Assembly: GCF_001027285.1 (NCBI RefSeq)
Contig: NZ_CP011509.1
Coordinates: 3,976,501-4,040,500, forward strand
Source of the DNA: Archangium gephyra
GTDB lineage: Bacteria; Myxococcota; Myxococcia; Myxococcales; Myxococcaceae
Direction of reading: 5' to 3'
DNA: 64,000 nt
Shown: positions 24,288 through 33,111 of the stretch, piece after piece
Position numbering within the stretch: the stretch's first letter is position 1
Layout: each line of letters starts with the position of its first letter
Notes under the pieces: generated by a model
Database searches by the model: none
Seen by the model: the letters and a program-made list of their open reading frames with translations, nothing else
What the model was told of the DNA's origin: nothing
Translations under genes and position numbers: made by a program

Positions 24288-26174
24288 ATGCACAAGGGTA
24301 TGTCCGGACGCCGGACTGCGTGGAGCACTCTCGCGGCCACGGCGCTTCTCTGCACCTTCTCTCCCGCGAGTGCGGTGGCCGCCGGGGAGTCCGTCCAGGT
24401 GTGGCTGACGACCACGTCGAACAACGTGCTCTCCAAGCGGCTCAGCGCGGAGCCAGCCAGGAACTTCGGACCGGAGAGCGGCACGTCGCTGGTGATCGAC
24501 CTCAACGAGGCGACCACCTATCAGAGCATCGATGGCTTTGGAGGCGCGCTCACCGATGCCTCCGCGTGGGTGATCTACAACTCACCCCAGCGCAACGCGA
24601 TCATGAATGACCTGTTCAGCGTCGCGGGTGGAGCCGGGTACAACCTGGTCCGGGTGCCCATGGGCTCGTCCGACTTCGCGCGCAATCACTACACCTACGA
24701 TGATACCTGCTGCGATCTGAACGACTTCTCGGTGAACCACGACACCGCCTACATCATCCCGCTCCTGCAGCAGGCGCGGCAGCTCAATCCCGAGCTCAAG
24801 CTCATGGCGGTGCCGTGGAGCGCACCGGGGTGGATGAAGTTCAACAACTCGCTGACGGGAGGCGGGTACCTGCGCAACGACCTGTATGGCCTGTATGCCA
24901 ACTACTTCGTGCGCTTCCTCCAGGCCTATAACAGCCACGGCCTGCCGGTGTACGCCGTCAGCATGCAGAACGAGCCGCACTATGCCGCTCCTTCCTATGC
25001 GTCCATGCAGATGGAGCCGAATGATCAGTCGAACTTCGCGACCCAGAACCTGCGGCCGGCGCTGAACAACGCCGGGCTCGGGTCGGTGAAGATCCTCGGG
25101 TGGGACCACAACTGGTACGACAACGGCAGCCCCGCCCGCTTCCCGTTCGACCTGATGAGCTACAACAACAGCCAGGCGCTCTCCTCGGTGGCGGGTGTGG
25201 CCTATCACTGCTACGAGGGCCCCGACGGCAGCTACAGCGTCCAGTCCGATTTCCGCAACGCCTATCCCGGCAAGGAGGTCCACTTCACCGAGTGCTCCGG
25301 CGGAGACTGGGCGACGAACCAGGCCGGCAATCTGAAGTGGGAGTTGCAGAACAACGTCATCGGCCCGCTGCGCAACTGGGCGAAGAGCTCGCTGTATTGG
25401 AACATCGCGCTCGACCAGAACCATGGTCCGCGCGTGGGTGGCTGTGACAACTGCCGCGGCATGATCACCGTGAACACGGCCACGGGCACCTATACCAAGA
25501 ACGAGGACTATTACAGCTGGGGGCACCTGGCGAAGGTGGTGCGGACCGGTGCGGTGCGCATCGCCTCGACGAGCCTGGGCAATGGCAGCATCGAGACGGT
25601 GGCCTTCAAGAATCCGGATGGTTCGCTGGCCCTGGTGGCGTTGAACTCGAATGAGACCAGCTCCCTCACCTTCAAGGTGCGTTGGGCCGGCCAGTCCTTC
25701 GACTACACGCTCCCGGCTCGCTCGGTGGCCTCGTTCAAGTGGGACTCGCGTGCGTATTACCGGCTCGTGAACAGGTCCACCGGCCGTTGCGTGGACGTCG
25801 CCGGTCCGAGCACCGCCGACGGTGCCAACATCCACCAGTGGGCCTGCCACACCGGCTCCAGCCAGCAGTGGGCCATGGAGCCGGCCGACAGCGGCTACTA
25901 CCGGTTCGTCTCCCGCTACAGCGGCAAGGTGCTCGACGTCGCCGGCCCGAGCACCGCCGATGGGGCCAACATCCAGCAGTGGACCTCCTTCAACGCGGCC
26001 AACCAGCAGTTCAAGCCCATCCTGGTCAGCGATGGCTGGTACCGGTTCGAGGCGCGCCACAGCGGCAAGGTGATCGACGTGGCCAACTGCTGGAGCAGCG
26101 GGGACGGCGCCAACATCCAGCAGTGGATCTGGTCCAACAACGACTGCCAGCAGTTCCGGCTCGAGCGGATGTAG
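24288..26174 (+). CDS. Secreted GH30 family glycosidase with ricin-type lectin domain
   Basis: 628 aa. Signal peptide about 1-32. Residues 50-490 are a GH30 (beta/alpha)8 barrel plus beta-side domain: IDGFGGALTDASAW and the catalytic acid/base E229 in SMQNEPHYA and nucleophile E335 in HFTECSGG. GH30 enzymes include glucosylceramidases, beta-1,6-glucanases and xylanases; the DGFGGALTD start and TECSGG favour the glucanase/glucosylceramidase side, but substrate is not provable. Residues about 492-628 hold three ricin-like repeats (DVAGPSTADGANI twice at near identity, then DVANCWSSGDGANI with QQW). The two identical repeat blocks indicate recent internal duplication. ATG 24288 has CAGGAG upstream. 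It diverges from the lectin protease, suggesting a joint role in attacking prey or fungal walls. Confidence 0.9.
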   Translation: MHKGMSGRRTAWSTLAATALLCTFSPASAVAAGESVQVWLTTTSNNVLSKRLSAEPARNFGPESGTSLVIDLNEATTYQSIDGFGGALTDASAWVIYNSPQRNAIMNDLFSVAGGAGYNLVRVPMGSSDFARNHYTYDDTCCDLNDFSVNHDTAYIIPLLQQARQLNPELKLMAVPWSAPGWMKFNNSLTGGGYLRNDLYGLYANYFVRFLQAYNSHGLPVYAVSMQNEPHYAAPSYASMQMEPNDQSNFATQNLRPALNNAGLGSVKILGWDHNWYDNGSPARFPFDLMSYNNSQALSSVAGVAYHCYEGPDGSYSVQSDFRNAYPGKEVHFTECSGGDWATNQAGNLKWELQNNVIGPLRNWAKSSLYWNIALDQNHGPRVGGCDNCRGMITVNTATGTYTKNEDYYSWGHLAKVVRTGAVRIASTSLGNGSIETVAFKNPDGSLALVALNSNETSSLTFKVRWAGQSFDYTLPARSVASFKWDSRAYYRLVNRSTGRCVDVAGPSTADGANIHQWACHTGSSQQWAMEPADSGYYRFVSRYSGKVLDVAGPSTADGANIQQWTSFNAANQQFKPILVSDGWYRFEARHSGKVIDVANCWSSGDGANIQQWIWSNNDCQQFRLERM

Positions 26175-26217
26175 CGCTGGGACGCTGGACCTCTTCTTCG
26201 AAGCGGGCCCTCGCGGG

Positions 26218-27774
26218 TTAGAGCCCGGCCACCTTGGCGGAGCTGGCCACCGAGTAGGCGAAGGCCAGCTCCTGCTGCGAGCGGGGTGGGGCGGCCAGCT
26301 CGAAGCGGACGATGCCGTCCTCGCTCACCTTCGCGGGGGCGGGCTTCGTCTGCTCCTGCAGCAGCCTCACCTCCACGGCCTCCACCTCGGAGACCGGCAT
26401 GCGCTCCTCGAGGACCACCTTCTCGGCGCGGGGGCCGGTGTTGGAGAGGAACAGCTTCACCTGGTGCGTCCGCGTGCGCTTGCCGGTGAGGCGCTGGGTG
26501 TCCTGCTTCGAGTCCACCAGCCGCGCGATGCGCAGGGTGTCCTCGCTGCCGAAGCCCAGCTTGAGCTTCTCGCCCACGCCGGTGAACTTGAGCTGCGAGC
26601 GGCCCACGTAGCCACTCGAGCGCACCAGGTCCACCGGGCCCGCCAGCAGCACCGCCGGGCCCCGGTTGTCGAAGCGCGCCACCCGGTGCACCAGCGGCGA
26701 GTGCTCCGGGTAGCCGATGAGCTCCGACGCCGCCGGGGCGCTGAACTGGAACAGCGGCACCCGGTGCGGCGCTCCGTCACCCGGCACCGTCACCCGGTGG
26801 GCCGCCCGGAGCGTCAGGGCCTCTCCCCCGTCGTCCAGGCCCGGCATGGACTCCGTCTGGCTGGCCCCGCCCTCGCCGGTGGTCTGGATGACCTCCTCGC
26901 GGATGCTCACCTCCACCGTGTGCTTCTCCTGCTCGCTCTTGTCGCGCAGCCGCAGCCAGTCCTCCATCAGCCGCGGCGGCGAGGCGCCCAGGGTCGGCCG
27001 CGCCGTGGAGAACAGCAGCTCCACGTCCTTCCACTCCTCCTCCGTGCGCTGCCACACCACGGCCTCGCACTCGAGCGTCACCGCCTCCCCGCCCTCGGCC
27101 GGAGCCAGGGTGGCCCGGTACGCCGGCCGCCACACCGCGCAGGGCACCAGGTACGTCACGCGCAGGGACACCGTCCCTCCCGCCGGGTGGTTCGCCTCCA
27201 GCTCCGCCGCGGTGACCAGTTGCTGCTCCGGCTGCTCACTCTGGAGGAGCGCCGCCCGGGCCTCCACCAGCCGCTGCCACGCCTCCTGCACGTGGCTGTG
27301 CGCCCGCTGGAGCGCGTCCTCGACGGAGGCCGTCTCCTTGCGCACCGTCTCGAGCTGCTCGTGCCAGGACTCCGGCTTCGCCCGGCCGGCGCCCGACAGC
27401 TCGGCGATGGCCCGCAGCACGTCCTCGCGGGCCACGTGCACCACCTCCATCCGGGCCCGCAGCCGCTGGACGTCCACCTGCGCGCGCTTCCACTCGGCCT
27501 CGAGGTCCTCCACGCGGCGGCGCAGCTCCGTCCACTGTGCCCGCGCGCTCTCGCCACGGGGCTTCTCCTTCCACGTGCGGCTCACGCGCGCCTGCGCGAC
27601 GGTGCCTCCGGTGAGCTGGGCCTGGAGCGACCGGTCCACGGCGAGGGGCGACAGTCCCTCCACGCGCAGCCGCTGCGGCCCGGCGGGCAGCACCACGTCC
27701 GCGCGGCGCTCCACCAGTGCACGGTCCTCGAGGACGGTCACCTTGACGATGGGGAGATGGATGGGGTTGCTCAT
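26218..27774 (-). CDS. MuiA-family (DUF4139) protein, second of pair
   Basis: 518 aa from ATG 27774, which overlaps the upstream stop as TGATG; an in-frame ATG at 27831 would overlap that gene more. An N-terminal beta domain (VTVLEDRALVERRADV, the DUF4140 type) is followed by a long coiled-coil (about 75-190, rich in Arg/Glu) and a C-terminal beta-rich DUF4139 region with YLVPCAVWRPAYRATL and VVWQRTEEEWKDVEL. There is no signal peptide. The name derives from a mucoidy inhibitor label, but the biochemical role is unknown. Shares domain layout with the upstream gene, so the two probably form a heteromeric complex. Confidence 0.8.
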   Translation of the reverse strand: MSNPIHLPIVKVTVLEDRALVERRADVVLPAGPQRLRVEGLSPLAVDRSLQAQLTGGTVAQARVSRTWKEKPRGESARAQWTELRRRVEDLEAEWKRAQVDVQRLRARMEVVHVAREDVLRAIAELSGAGRAKPESWHEQLETVRKETASVEDALQRAHSHVQEAWQRLVEARAALLQSEQPEQQLVTAAELEANHPAGGTVSLRVTYLVPCAVWRPAYRATLAPAEGGEAVTLECEAVVWQRTEEEWKDVELLFSTARPTLGASPPRLMEDWLRLRDKSEQEKHTVEVSIREEVIQTTGEGGASQTESMPGLDDGGEALTLRAAHRVTVPGDGAPHRVPLFQFSAPAASELIGYPEHSPLVHRVARFDNRGPAVLLAGPVDLVRSSGYVGRSQLKFTGVGEKLKLGFGSEDTLRIARLVDSKQDTQRLTGKRTRTHQVKLFLSNTGPRAEKVVLEERMPVSEVEAVEVRLLQEQTKPAPAKVSEDGIVRFELAAPPRSQQELAFAYSVASSAKVAGL

Positions 27775-30047
27775 CACGTCCTCCGGTTTCCGCCCACGAG
27801 CATCTTGCTCGAGGGAATCCGTACGGCCCACGTCGCGTTCAGCGTCTGCGCCTCACCCGGTTGCAGCGTCACCTTCCACGCCCGCTCGCCCTCCACGGGC
27901 GTCTCGCCGGGCAGGAGCGCGCGCTTGCTCCAGGCGGGCCTCACCTCGGCCTCGTCCACCTTGATGTCCTTCTCCGCCGCGGAGGGCACCGCGGGCACCC
28001 GCTCCAGCACCTCCACGGTGACACGCTGCGCGGTCCGGTTGGCCAGCTCGACGCAGACGTGGTGGGTGAGCACGTTGGCGCCGCCGAACACGCCGCCCGA
28101 GGCCTCGTCGAAGCGCGTGTTGCGCGACACCTTGATGGACTCCTCGACGCCCAGTCCCAGCCGCTGCGTGGCTCCAGGGGCGAGCGTGGGCAGGGGAGAT
28201 GTCATCAGGAACTCGTCGCCGAGGGTGATGTCCACCGGGCCGGCGAGCAGCGCGTGGGGCGTGCGGTTCTCCACCTTCACGGTGCGGAAGGCGCGCGGTT
28301 CCATGGAGGGCACGCAGATGTATTCGGCGCTCAGTCCCACGGGGGCGGAGAAGACGGGCACGGTGTGCCACACGCCATCCGAGGGCACGTCGACGCGCGT
28401 CTCCACGTCGAAGCGGTAGTCGAAGTGCGGCGTGGACTGGCGCGGCGGCACGGACCAGGCCGGGAGCGCCGCGTATTGCACCGAGGCCGCCGTGTGCTCG
28501 TACTGGGCCACGAGCGCGAAGACATCCACGCGCACGTGCACGCCCAGCAGCATCAGCAGCTCCCGGGACTTGTCCTCGGACTGGGGCTGCAACCGTCCGC
28601 GCTGACCGGGCTGGTCCACGCCGCCCAGCTCCAGGCTGCCGTAGTCGAGCAGATCCACCGCCGGCTCCAGGCCGGTGGGCTGGGCGCGGGTGTCCGCGGG
28701 GCCACCGCCGCCCAGGGAGTCGAGGTCCCCGTACCCGTCCGAGTCCTCGAACTCCAAGGCCGACTCCTCCTTCATCATCTCCATGGGCGCTTCGTCGGCG
28801 ACGGCACGGCGCTTCATGAAGTTCGCGCTCTTCATCTTGGGGGGCGCGGGTGCTGCTCCGGGGGCTGGCGGAGGGGGAGGGGCGCCTCCCGCGCGGAAGG
28901 AGGAGCCGGTGGGGGCCTCGGCCGCCAACATGGGGGCGGACTTCATGGGCGCGGACACGGACGGCATGGACTGGGACGCGCGCATCGGCATGGGCGCCGC
29001 CGCCGCGGCTCCCTCCATCAGCAGGCCGCCCTGCGGCATGGGCTCCTCGGCGGGGGCGGCCATGACGGGCTCGCGCGGCCTGCGCTCCAGCCTGGGCTCG
29101 GGACGCGAGGGTTTCCGGGGCAGGGCGGTGTCGTAGCCGACGAACAGCTCGTCGAGCCCCGGGGGCGGTTCACGCCAGCCCGAGCGGGCCGGAGGCGGCT
29201 GGCGCCGGCCGATGCGCAGGGCCTTCAGCTCCGGCACATCGGCGCGCCGCTCCAGGTTCGCGGTGGAGAGGGCCAGCCGCACGTTGCTCCAGTCCTCACC
29301 GGTGCGCTGGATGATGGAGGCGCGCATGCGCAGGGTGCCTCCGTCGAGCGTCCGGGGCATCCGCAAGTCGTAACCCGGTACCCAGCGGGCACCGAACACG
29401 GCGTACTCGAGCGCGAGCTGCGCGGCCTCGTCCGCCGGGCCCACCTCGGAGAGGGTGATGATGGCGGCCCGGTAGAGCTGGGCACGCTGGCCGCGCACCG
29501 CGGACGAGCCCTCTTCCAGCCGCCGCTGGCGCAACTCCACCTCCTCGGTCGCGTCGCGCTGCTGGCGCTCCAGTTCGAGCTGCCGGGTGTGCAGCGCGGT
29601 GAGCTCTGAATCGAGGAAGCCCGCAAGCGAGAGGATGGCGGTGAGGGCGGACTCGCGTGGCTCGTGCGGCTCGTCCTTCTTTCGGGGTGGGAAGGAGGGC
29701 TTGAGCTTCTGGAGGGTCGAGACCTCCTGCCGCAACCGCACCAGCTCGGAGGAAATGGTGTTGAGCCGCTCCTTGGCTTCCTCCAGGGCGCGCTGTTCGG
29801 CGGGGAGGTCGGTCTCCGGGGGCAGCCGCACGTCGTAGGCGGGGCGGATGTCCCGTACCTGGAGGCCCTGGGGGCCCTTCAGCACGGCGGCCCGGAGCGA
29901 GCCGGTGCGCAGCCCGAGCGGCAGGCCCGCGATGCGCACCTGTCTGGGAAGCCGGCCGTTGTCGGACGGCACCGCGGCGAGGCGCGTGCAGAGCGCGCCC
30001 TCGGCATGCACGGTGACGGCATCCAGCGTGGACGGTACGACGACCAT
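27774..30047 (-). CDS. MuiA-family (DUF4139) protein, first of pair, with disordered insert
   Basis: 757 aa from ATG 30047 (GAGGGGG ribosome site) rather than an unsupported start at 30131. Layout: DUF4140-type beta domain (VTVHAEGALCTRL), coiled coil about 75-180, DUF4139 core starting YAVFGARWVPGYDLRMP with RTGEDWSNVRL, then a low-complexity insert of about 200 residues rich in Ala, Pro, Met and Gly (about 300-460), then the rest of the DUF4139 domain with KVENRTPHALLAGPVDI. Shorter relatives lack the insert, which may be a flexible linker. Coupled by a one-base overlap to the second copy. Function not known. Confidence 0.8.
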   Translation of the reverse strand: MVVVPSTLDAVTVHAEGALCTRLAAVPSDNGRLPRQVRIAGLPLGLRTGSLRAAVLKGPQGLQVRDIRPAYDVRLPPETDLPAEQRALEEAKERLNTISSELVRLRQEVSTLQKLKPSFPPRKKDEPHEPRESALTAILSLAGFLDSELTALHTRQLELERQQRDATEEVELRQRRLEEGSSAVRGQRAQLYRAAIITLSEVGPADEAAQLALEYAVFGARWVPGYDLRMPRTLDGGTLRMRASIIQRTGEDWSNVRLALSTANLERRADVPELKALRIGRRQPPPARSGWREPPPGLDELFVGYDTALPRKPSRPEPRLERRPREPVMAAPAEEPMPQGGLLMEGAAAAAPMPMRASQSMPSVSAPMKSAPMLAAEAPTGSSFRAGGAPPPPPAPGAAPAPPKMKSANFMKRRAVADEAPMEMMKEESALEFEDSDGYGDLDSLGGGGPADTRAQPTGLEPAVDLLDYGSLELGGVDQPGQRGRLQPQSEDKSRELLMLLGVHVRVDVFALVAQYEHTAASVQYAALPAWSVPPRQSTPHFDYRFDVETRVDVPSDGVWHTVPVFSAPVGLSAEYICVPSMEPRAFRTVKVENRTPHALLAGPVDITLGDEFLMTSPLPTLAPGATQRLGLGVEESIKVSRNTRFDEASGGVFGGANVLTHHVCVELANRTAQRVTVEVLERVPAVPSAAEKDIKVDEAEVRPAWSKRALLPGETPVEGERAWKVTLQPGEAQTLNATWAVRIPSSKMLVGGNRRT

Positions 30048-30170
30048 CGAAGCCCCCTCGGCGAGATTGCACGCGGAGGCTAGCCGGGATGGGGGTGGGA
30101 TCGCGAGCCCTCGCGAGGTTGGGTAGGACAACGGGAGCGGTGTGGCACGTGTGCCTGATACGCTCCACTC

Positions 30171-30608
30171 ATGATCCAGTGCGTTCTGCTCGGGCTGCTC
30201 GCCCTCTCAGGCTCCTTCGAGGTGCATCGACTCGCGCCCGCTCCAGCCCAGGTCCGTGAGGTGGCTGCGCTTTCCCCTGGTTCGCCAGTGGAGATGGGTG
30301 ACCCGGGAACGTCCCCTACGGTCGAAGCGATTGCCGGGAAGGATCGAACCAGCCGTCTCTTCACGAAGAAGGGGAAGTCGCTCGTCAAAGACGCCAACGC
30401 CAAGCAAAACGACGGGAAGATCCTCTGCGAGAACTGCAAGGTGGAGACAGTTCCGGGTGAGAAACACGTCAAGGACGTCACTCCTCCGTCCAACGAGGCA
30501 CAGGTCGACCACATCATCCCGAAAGCGAAGGGGGGCAAGGGCGAGCCTTCGAACGGGCAGGTGCTGTGCCGTGACTGCAACATCAAGAAGAGCGACAAGC
30601 CGGAATGA
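30171..30608 (+). CDS. Small exported HNH nuclease, candidate toxin
   Basis: 145 aa. The N terminus (MIQCVLLGLLALSG) is hydrophobic and looks like a signal or anchor. The C-terminal 65 residues are an HNH endonuclease domain: a zinc knuckle CENC, then VDHIIPKAKGG with the catalytic His of the DHI motif, an Asn in EPSNGQVLC and a second knuckle CRDC followed by KKSDKP. HNH domains of this kind cleave DNA non-specifically in colicins, pyocins and polymorphic toxins. The next gene, ten bases on, is a DUF4265 protein of the type often found as an immunity partner. No clear ribosome site is seen. Could also be a repair or restriction-linked nuclease, but the leader argues for export. Confidence 0.7.
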   Translation: MIQCVLLGLLALSGSFEVHRLAPAPAQVREVAALSPGSPVEMGDPGTSPTVEAIAGKDRTSRLFTKKGKSLVKDANAKQNDGKILCENCKVETVPGEKHVKDVTPPSNEAQVDHIIPKAKGGKGEPSNGQVLCRDCNIKKSDKPE

Positions 30609-30617
30609 GGGTGTGGA

Positions 30618-31073
30618 ATGGCCGCTGAAGAATCCGAGCAGCTCGTGAAGGTCTTCTTCGAGCTACAGCAGGATGAGGATGGCTATCCGCCCGTTACGAG
30701 CGAAAGCATGTGGGCCACACCTGTCGGCGATGGGCTCTACCGCCTGGGCAACATCCCCTTCTTCGCGCGTGGAGTCGCTTACGAGGATGTTGTCTCCGCG
30801 GTCCGTCGTGACGACGGCACGAGGGGCTTCGTCGAGGTTGTTCGCCCCTCCGGGCACAGCACCTTGCGCGTCATCATCTACGAAGCCTCCGAGGCTCCAG
30901 CTCTGCGTCATGAGCTGGAGGCGCTCGGGTGTGACACCGAGCTGAGCCACATCCCCAACCTGGTGGCTGTCGATGTCCCTCCGGCCGTCTCCCTGGATGA
31001 GGTGAGGCGCCTGCTCGAGACAGGAACTGCCTCCGAGCGCTGGGAGTACGAGGAGGCGTGCCTGGGGAGTTGA
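30618..31073 (+). CDS. DUF4265 protein, candidate immunity partner
   Basis: 151 aa from ATG 30618 with GAGGGTGTGG just upstream. The motifs ESMWATPVGDGLYRLGNIPFFARGV, YEDVV and SGHSTLRV are those of the DUF4265 family (W-x5-G-Y-x-N-PF--G). No signal peptide, so it stays in the cytoplasm. DUF4265 proteins are small and often lie beside toxin genes in myxobacteria and streptomycetes. Acid-rich composition (many Glu/Asp) suits neutralising a basic nuclease. The pairing with the HNH gene is inferred from spacing and family habit only. Confidence 0.65.
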   Translation: MAAEESEQLVKVFFELQQDEDGYPPVTSESMWATPVGDGLYRLGNIPFFARGVAYEDVVSAVRRDDGTRGFVEVVRPSGHSTLRVIIYEASEAPALRHELEALGCDTELSHIPNLVAVDVPPAVSLDEVRRLLETGTASERWEYEEACLGS

Positions 31074-31096
31074 TGGCACGCCAGGCCATCGCTACT

Positions 31097-32068
31097 TCAG
31101 CACCCCGAGCGCCTCGAGCCGATCGAAGAGCTCCTCGCGGCGTGGGCGTGGGGGGGGTGGGCCGCCAGGAAGGACTCGATGGTTCGCACCTCGTCGAAGC
31201 GGTAGGTGAAGCCGGTGGCCTCCCGGAAGGCCTTCGCGTCCACCACGATGGGATACTGCAGGTGGTAGAGCGCCCCGGGCGGCAGCCGCGGCAGCCCGAA
31301 GCGGCCGAGGAGCTGTCGCAACACCATCATCGGCAGTGGCACGGGCTGGCGCTGAGCCTGCCGGATGATGACGGAGAGCGGCAGCGGCTGCGGACCCGCC
31401 ACGTTGAACACCCCGCGCACGCGCTTCTCCACCGTGAGCGTGATGGCCGACGCCACGTCGTCCTCGTGCAGGAACTGGAAGAGCGGATCATACCCCGCCA
31501 CCATCGGCACCCGCCGGCCGCGCATGAAGGTGGCCAGCGTGCCCTGCGCCGAGGGCCCCAGCGAGTAGCACACGCGCAGCACCGACGTGGTCAGCTCCGG
31601 GTAGCGCCACAGCGCCGTCGAGGCGTAGAGGTCCGCGGCCACCAGGTCCGCCAGCTCCGGGAAGGAGGCCAGCTCCTTCGGCGGCTCGTCCTCCGTGTGG
31701 TACAGCGCCGAGTCCGGTGCCGCCCCGTAGAAGGTGTGCCGGCCCACGAAGACGGCGTGCTTCACCCCGTACTCCCGGCAGTGCTCGAACACCACCCGCG
31801 TGCCGCCCAGGTTGATGCGGTGGCGCTCCTCGCCCTGCACGCGCAGCGACGTCACCGTGGCCATGTGCACCACCGCCTCGGGCCGCCGCGTCCGGAACAC
31901 GTCCTCGGCCGGCCGCTTGCGCAGGTCCACCTCGTGCACCTCGATGTCCGACGGCCCTCCCTCCCACGGCCGCGTGTCGATGCCGAACACCGTGTGTCCC
32001 TTGTCTCGCAGCTGCAGCGCCACGCGCCGGGCCACCGCTCCGCCAATCCCCAGGATGAGGATCCTCAT
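31097..32068 (-). CDS. NAD-dependent epimerase/dehydratase-like SDR protein
   Basis: 323 aa extended short-chain dehydrogenase. The N terminus [17 protein letters not shown] is a Rossmann beta-alpha-beta start with GxGGxxA, followed by GIDTRPWE with the adenine-ribose Asp. The usual active-site YxxxK is absent: the region reads [12 protein letters not shown]. So it may bind nucleotide without the standard epimerase chemistry. Residues 200-240 ([23 protein letters not shown]) are typical of nucleotide-sugar epimerase family C-termini. Follows the acyltransferase gene by three bases, so they form a two-gene operon, perhaps in lipid or polysaccharide metabolism. The C-terminal tail is Ser/Arg-rich. 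Confidence 0.75.
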   Translation of the reverse strand: MRILILGIGGAVARRVALQLRDKGHTVFGIDTRPWEGGPSDIEVHEVDLRKRPAEDVFRTRRPEAVVHMATVTSLRVQGEERHRINLGGTRVVFEHCREYGVKHAVFVGRHTFYGAAPDSALYHTEDEPPKELASFPELADLVAADLYASTALWRYPELTTSVLRVCYSLGPSAQGTLATFMRGRRVPMVAGYDPLFQFLHEDDVASAITLTVEKRVRGVFNVAGPQPLPLSVIIRQAQRQPVPLPMMVLRQLLGRFGLPRLPPGALYHLQYPIVVDAKAFREATGFTYRFDEVRTIESFLAAHPPHAHAARSSSIGSRRSGC

Positions 32069-32071
32069 GAC

Positions 32072-32872
32072 TCAACGCCCTTCCCAGCGCTCGTGCCGGC
32101 GCCGCTCGACGATGCCCGCGATGCGTTCCTTCACCTGCTCCACATACCCCTGGATGACCGTGTCCTCCTCGTTGCCCGTGCCCTCGAACACCATGGGCTC
32201 GCCATAGTGGATCTCCAGCGGCACCGGAAGCGGCAGCGGCAGCACGTACGGAGTGACGGGCACGTAGGGCATTCCGAGCACCTTGCCCAGTCCGTAGAGG
32301 TTGGCCACCGTGGGGATGGCCGCCCCGCCTCCCAGGAAGCCGAAGGGGATGATGGGCGTGCGCGTCTTGAGCGCCAGGCGCATGAAGCCCGTGCCGAAAT
32401 CCACCAGGTCATAGCGCTGCGGGTAGAGCTTCGCGGTGCCACGCGCGCCCTCGGGGAAGATCATCAGCAGCCGATCCTCCTCCAGCAGGCGGACGGCATG
32501 CTCGGGCAGGCCGGGGAACTGGCCGCAGCGGCTGGCCCATGTGGAGGCCACCGGCGTGGCGGCGATGAACTTCTCCGCCATGCCCTGCGCCAGCCGCGGT
32601 GGCTCCATCTCCAGGAAGCACGAGGTGACGACCATGGCCCCGTCCACCGCCACGCCGCCCGAGTGGTTGCCCACCACCATGGCCCTCCCGCGCGCCGGGA
32701 TGTGCTCGATTCCGTGGCAGCGCACCCGGAAGTAGCTCCGGTAGAAGAAGCTCATCGCCTCGAAGATGACGCGCAGGTGCCACTTGGACACGCCGTACGG
32801 GTCCACCCCGTACGCGTTGAACGGCAGTTCCATCCGCTCCAGCCGCTCCTTCACCGACTCTGCTTGCTTCAC
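32072..32872 (-). CDS. PlsC-type glycerolipid acyltransferase
   Basis: 266 aa from GTG 32872, supported by GGAGGGGG a few bases upstream; longer in-frame starts are unsupported. Motif I is NHSGGVAVDG (H70, D77), motif III FPEGARG. The NHSGG spacing, with six residues between His and Asp, is that of the LPLAT/DGAT-like acyltransferase subfamily. Several hydrophobic segments suggest membrane association. It acylates glycerol-based lipids or a related acceptor; the exact acceptor is unknown. Co-transcribed with the downstream SDR gene (three-base gap). Confidence 0.8.
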   Translation of the reverse strand: MKQAESVKERLERMELPFNAYGVDPYGVSKWHLRVIFEAMSFFYRSYFRVRCHGIEHIPARGRAMVVGNHSGGVAVDGAMVVTSCFLEMEPPRLAQGMAEKFIAATPVASTWASRCGQFPGLPEHAVRLLEEDRLLMIFPEGARGTAKLYPQRYDLVDFGTGFMRLALKTRTPIIPFGFLGGGAAIPTVANLYGLGKVLGMPYVPVTPYVLPLPLPVPLEIHYGEPMVFEGTGNEEDTVIQGYVEQVKERIAGIVERRRHERWEGR

Positions 32873-33111
32873 GCCTTCTCCCCCTCCCGGGACACGGCCC
32901 ACCATCGTGGCAGATCCAGCACGCCCCCGGGGGCATGTGTCGCATGGCGCTCGCACTCCGCGTCCGTCCGCCGGGGCCCACCTCCCCTTACCTTGTGTTT
33001 TCCCTGAAAAGTTAATTTCATTGGAAGTACCAGAAGGTCAGGAATATCAGGCCCTCCCGTTATTAAGAGGAAGCAGAGTTTTCCGGAATAGCCGCACGAG
33101 GGAGGGTGGAG

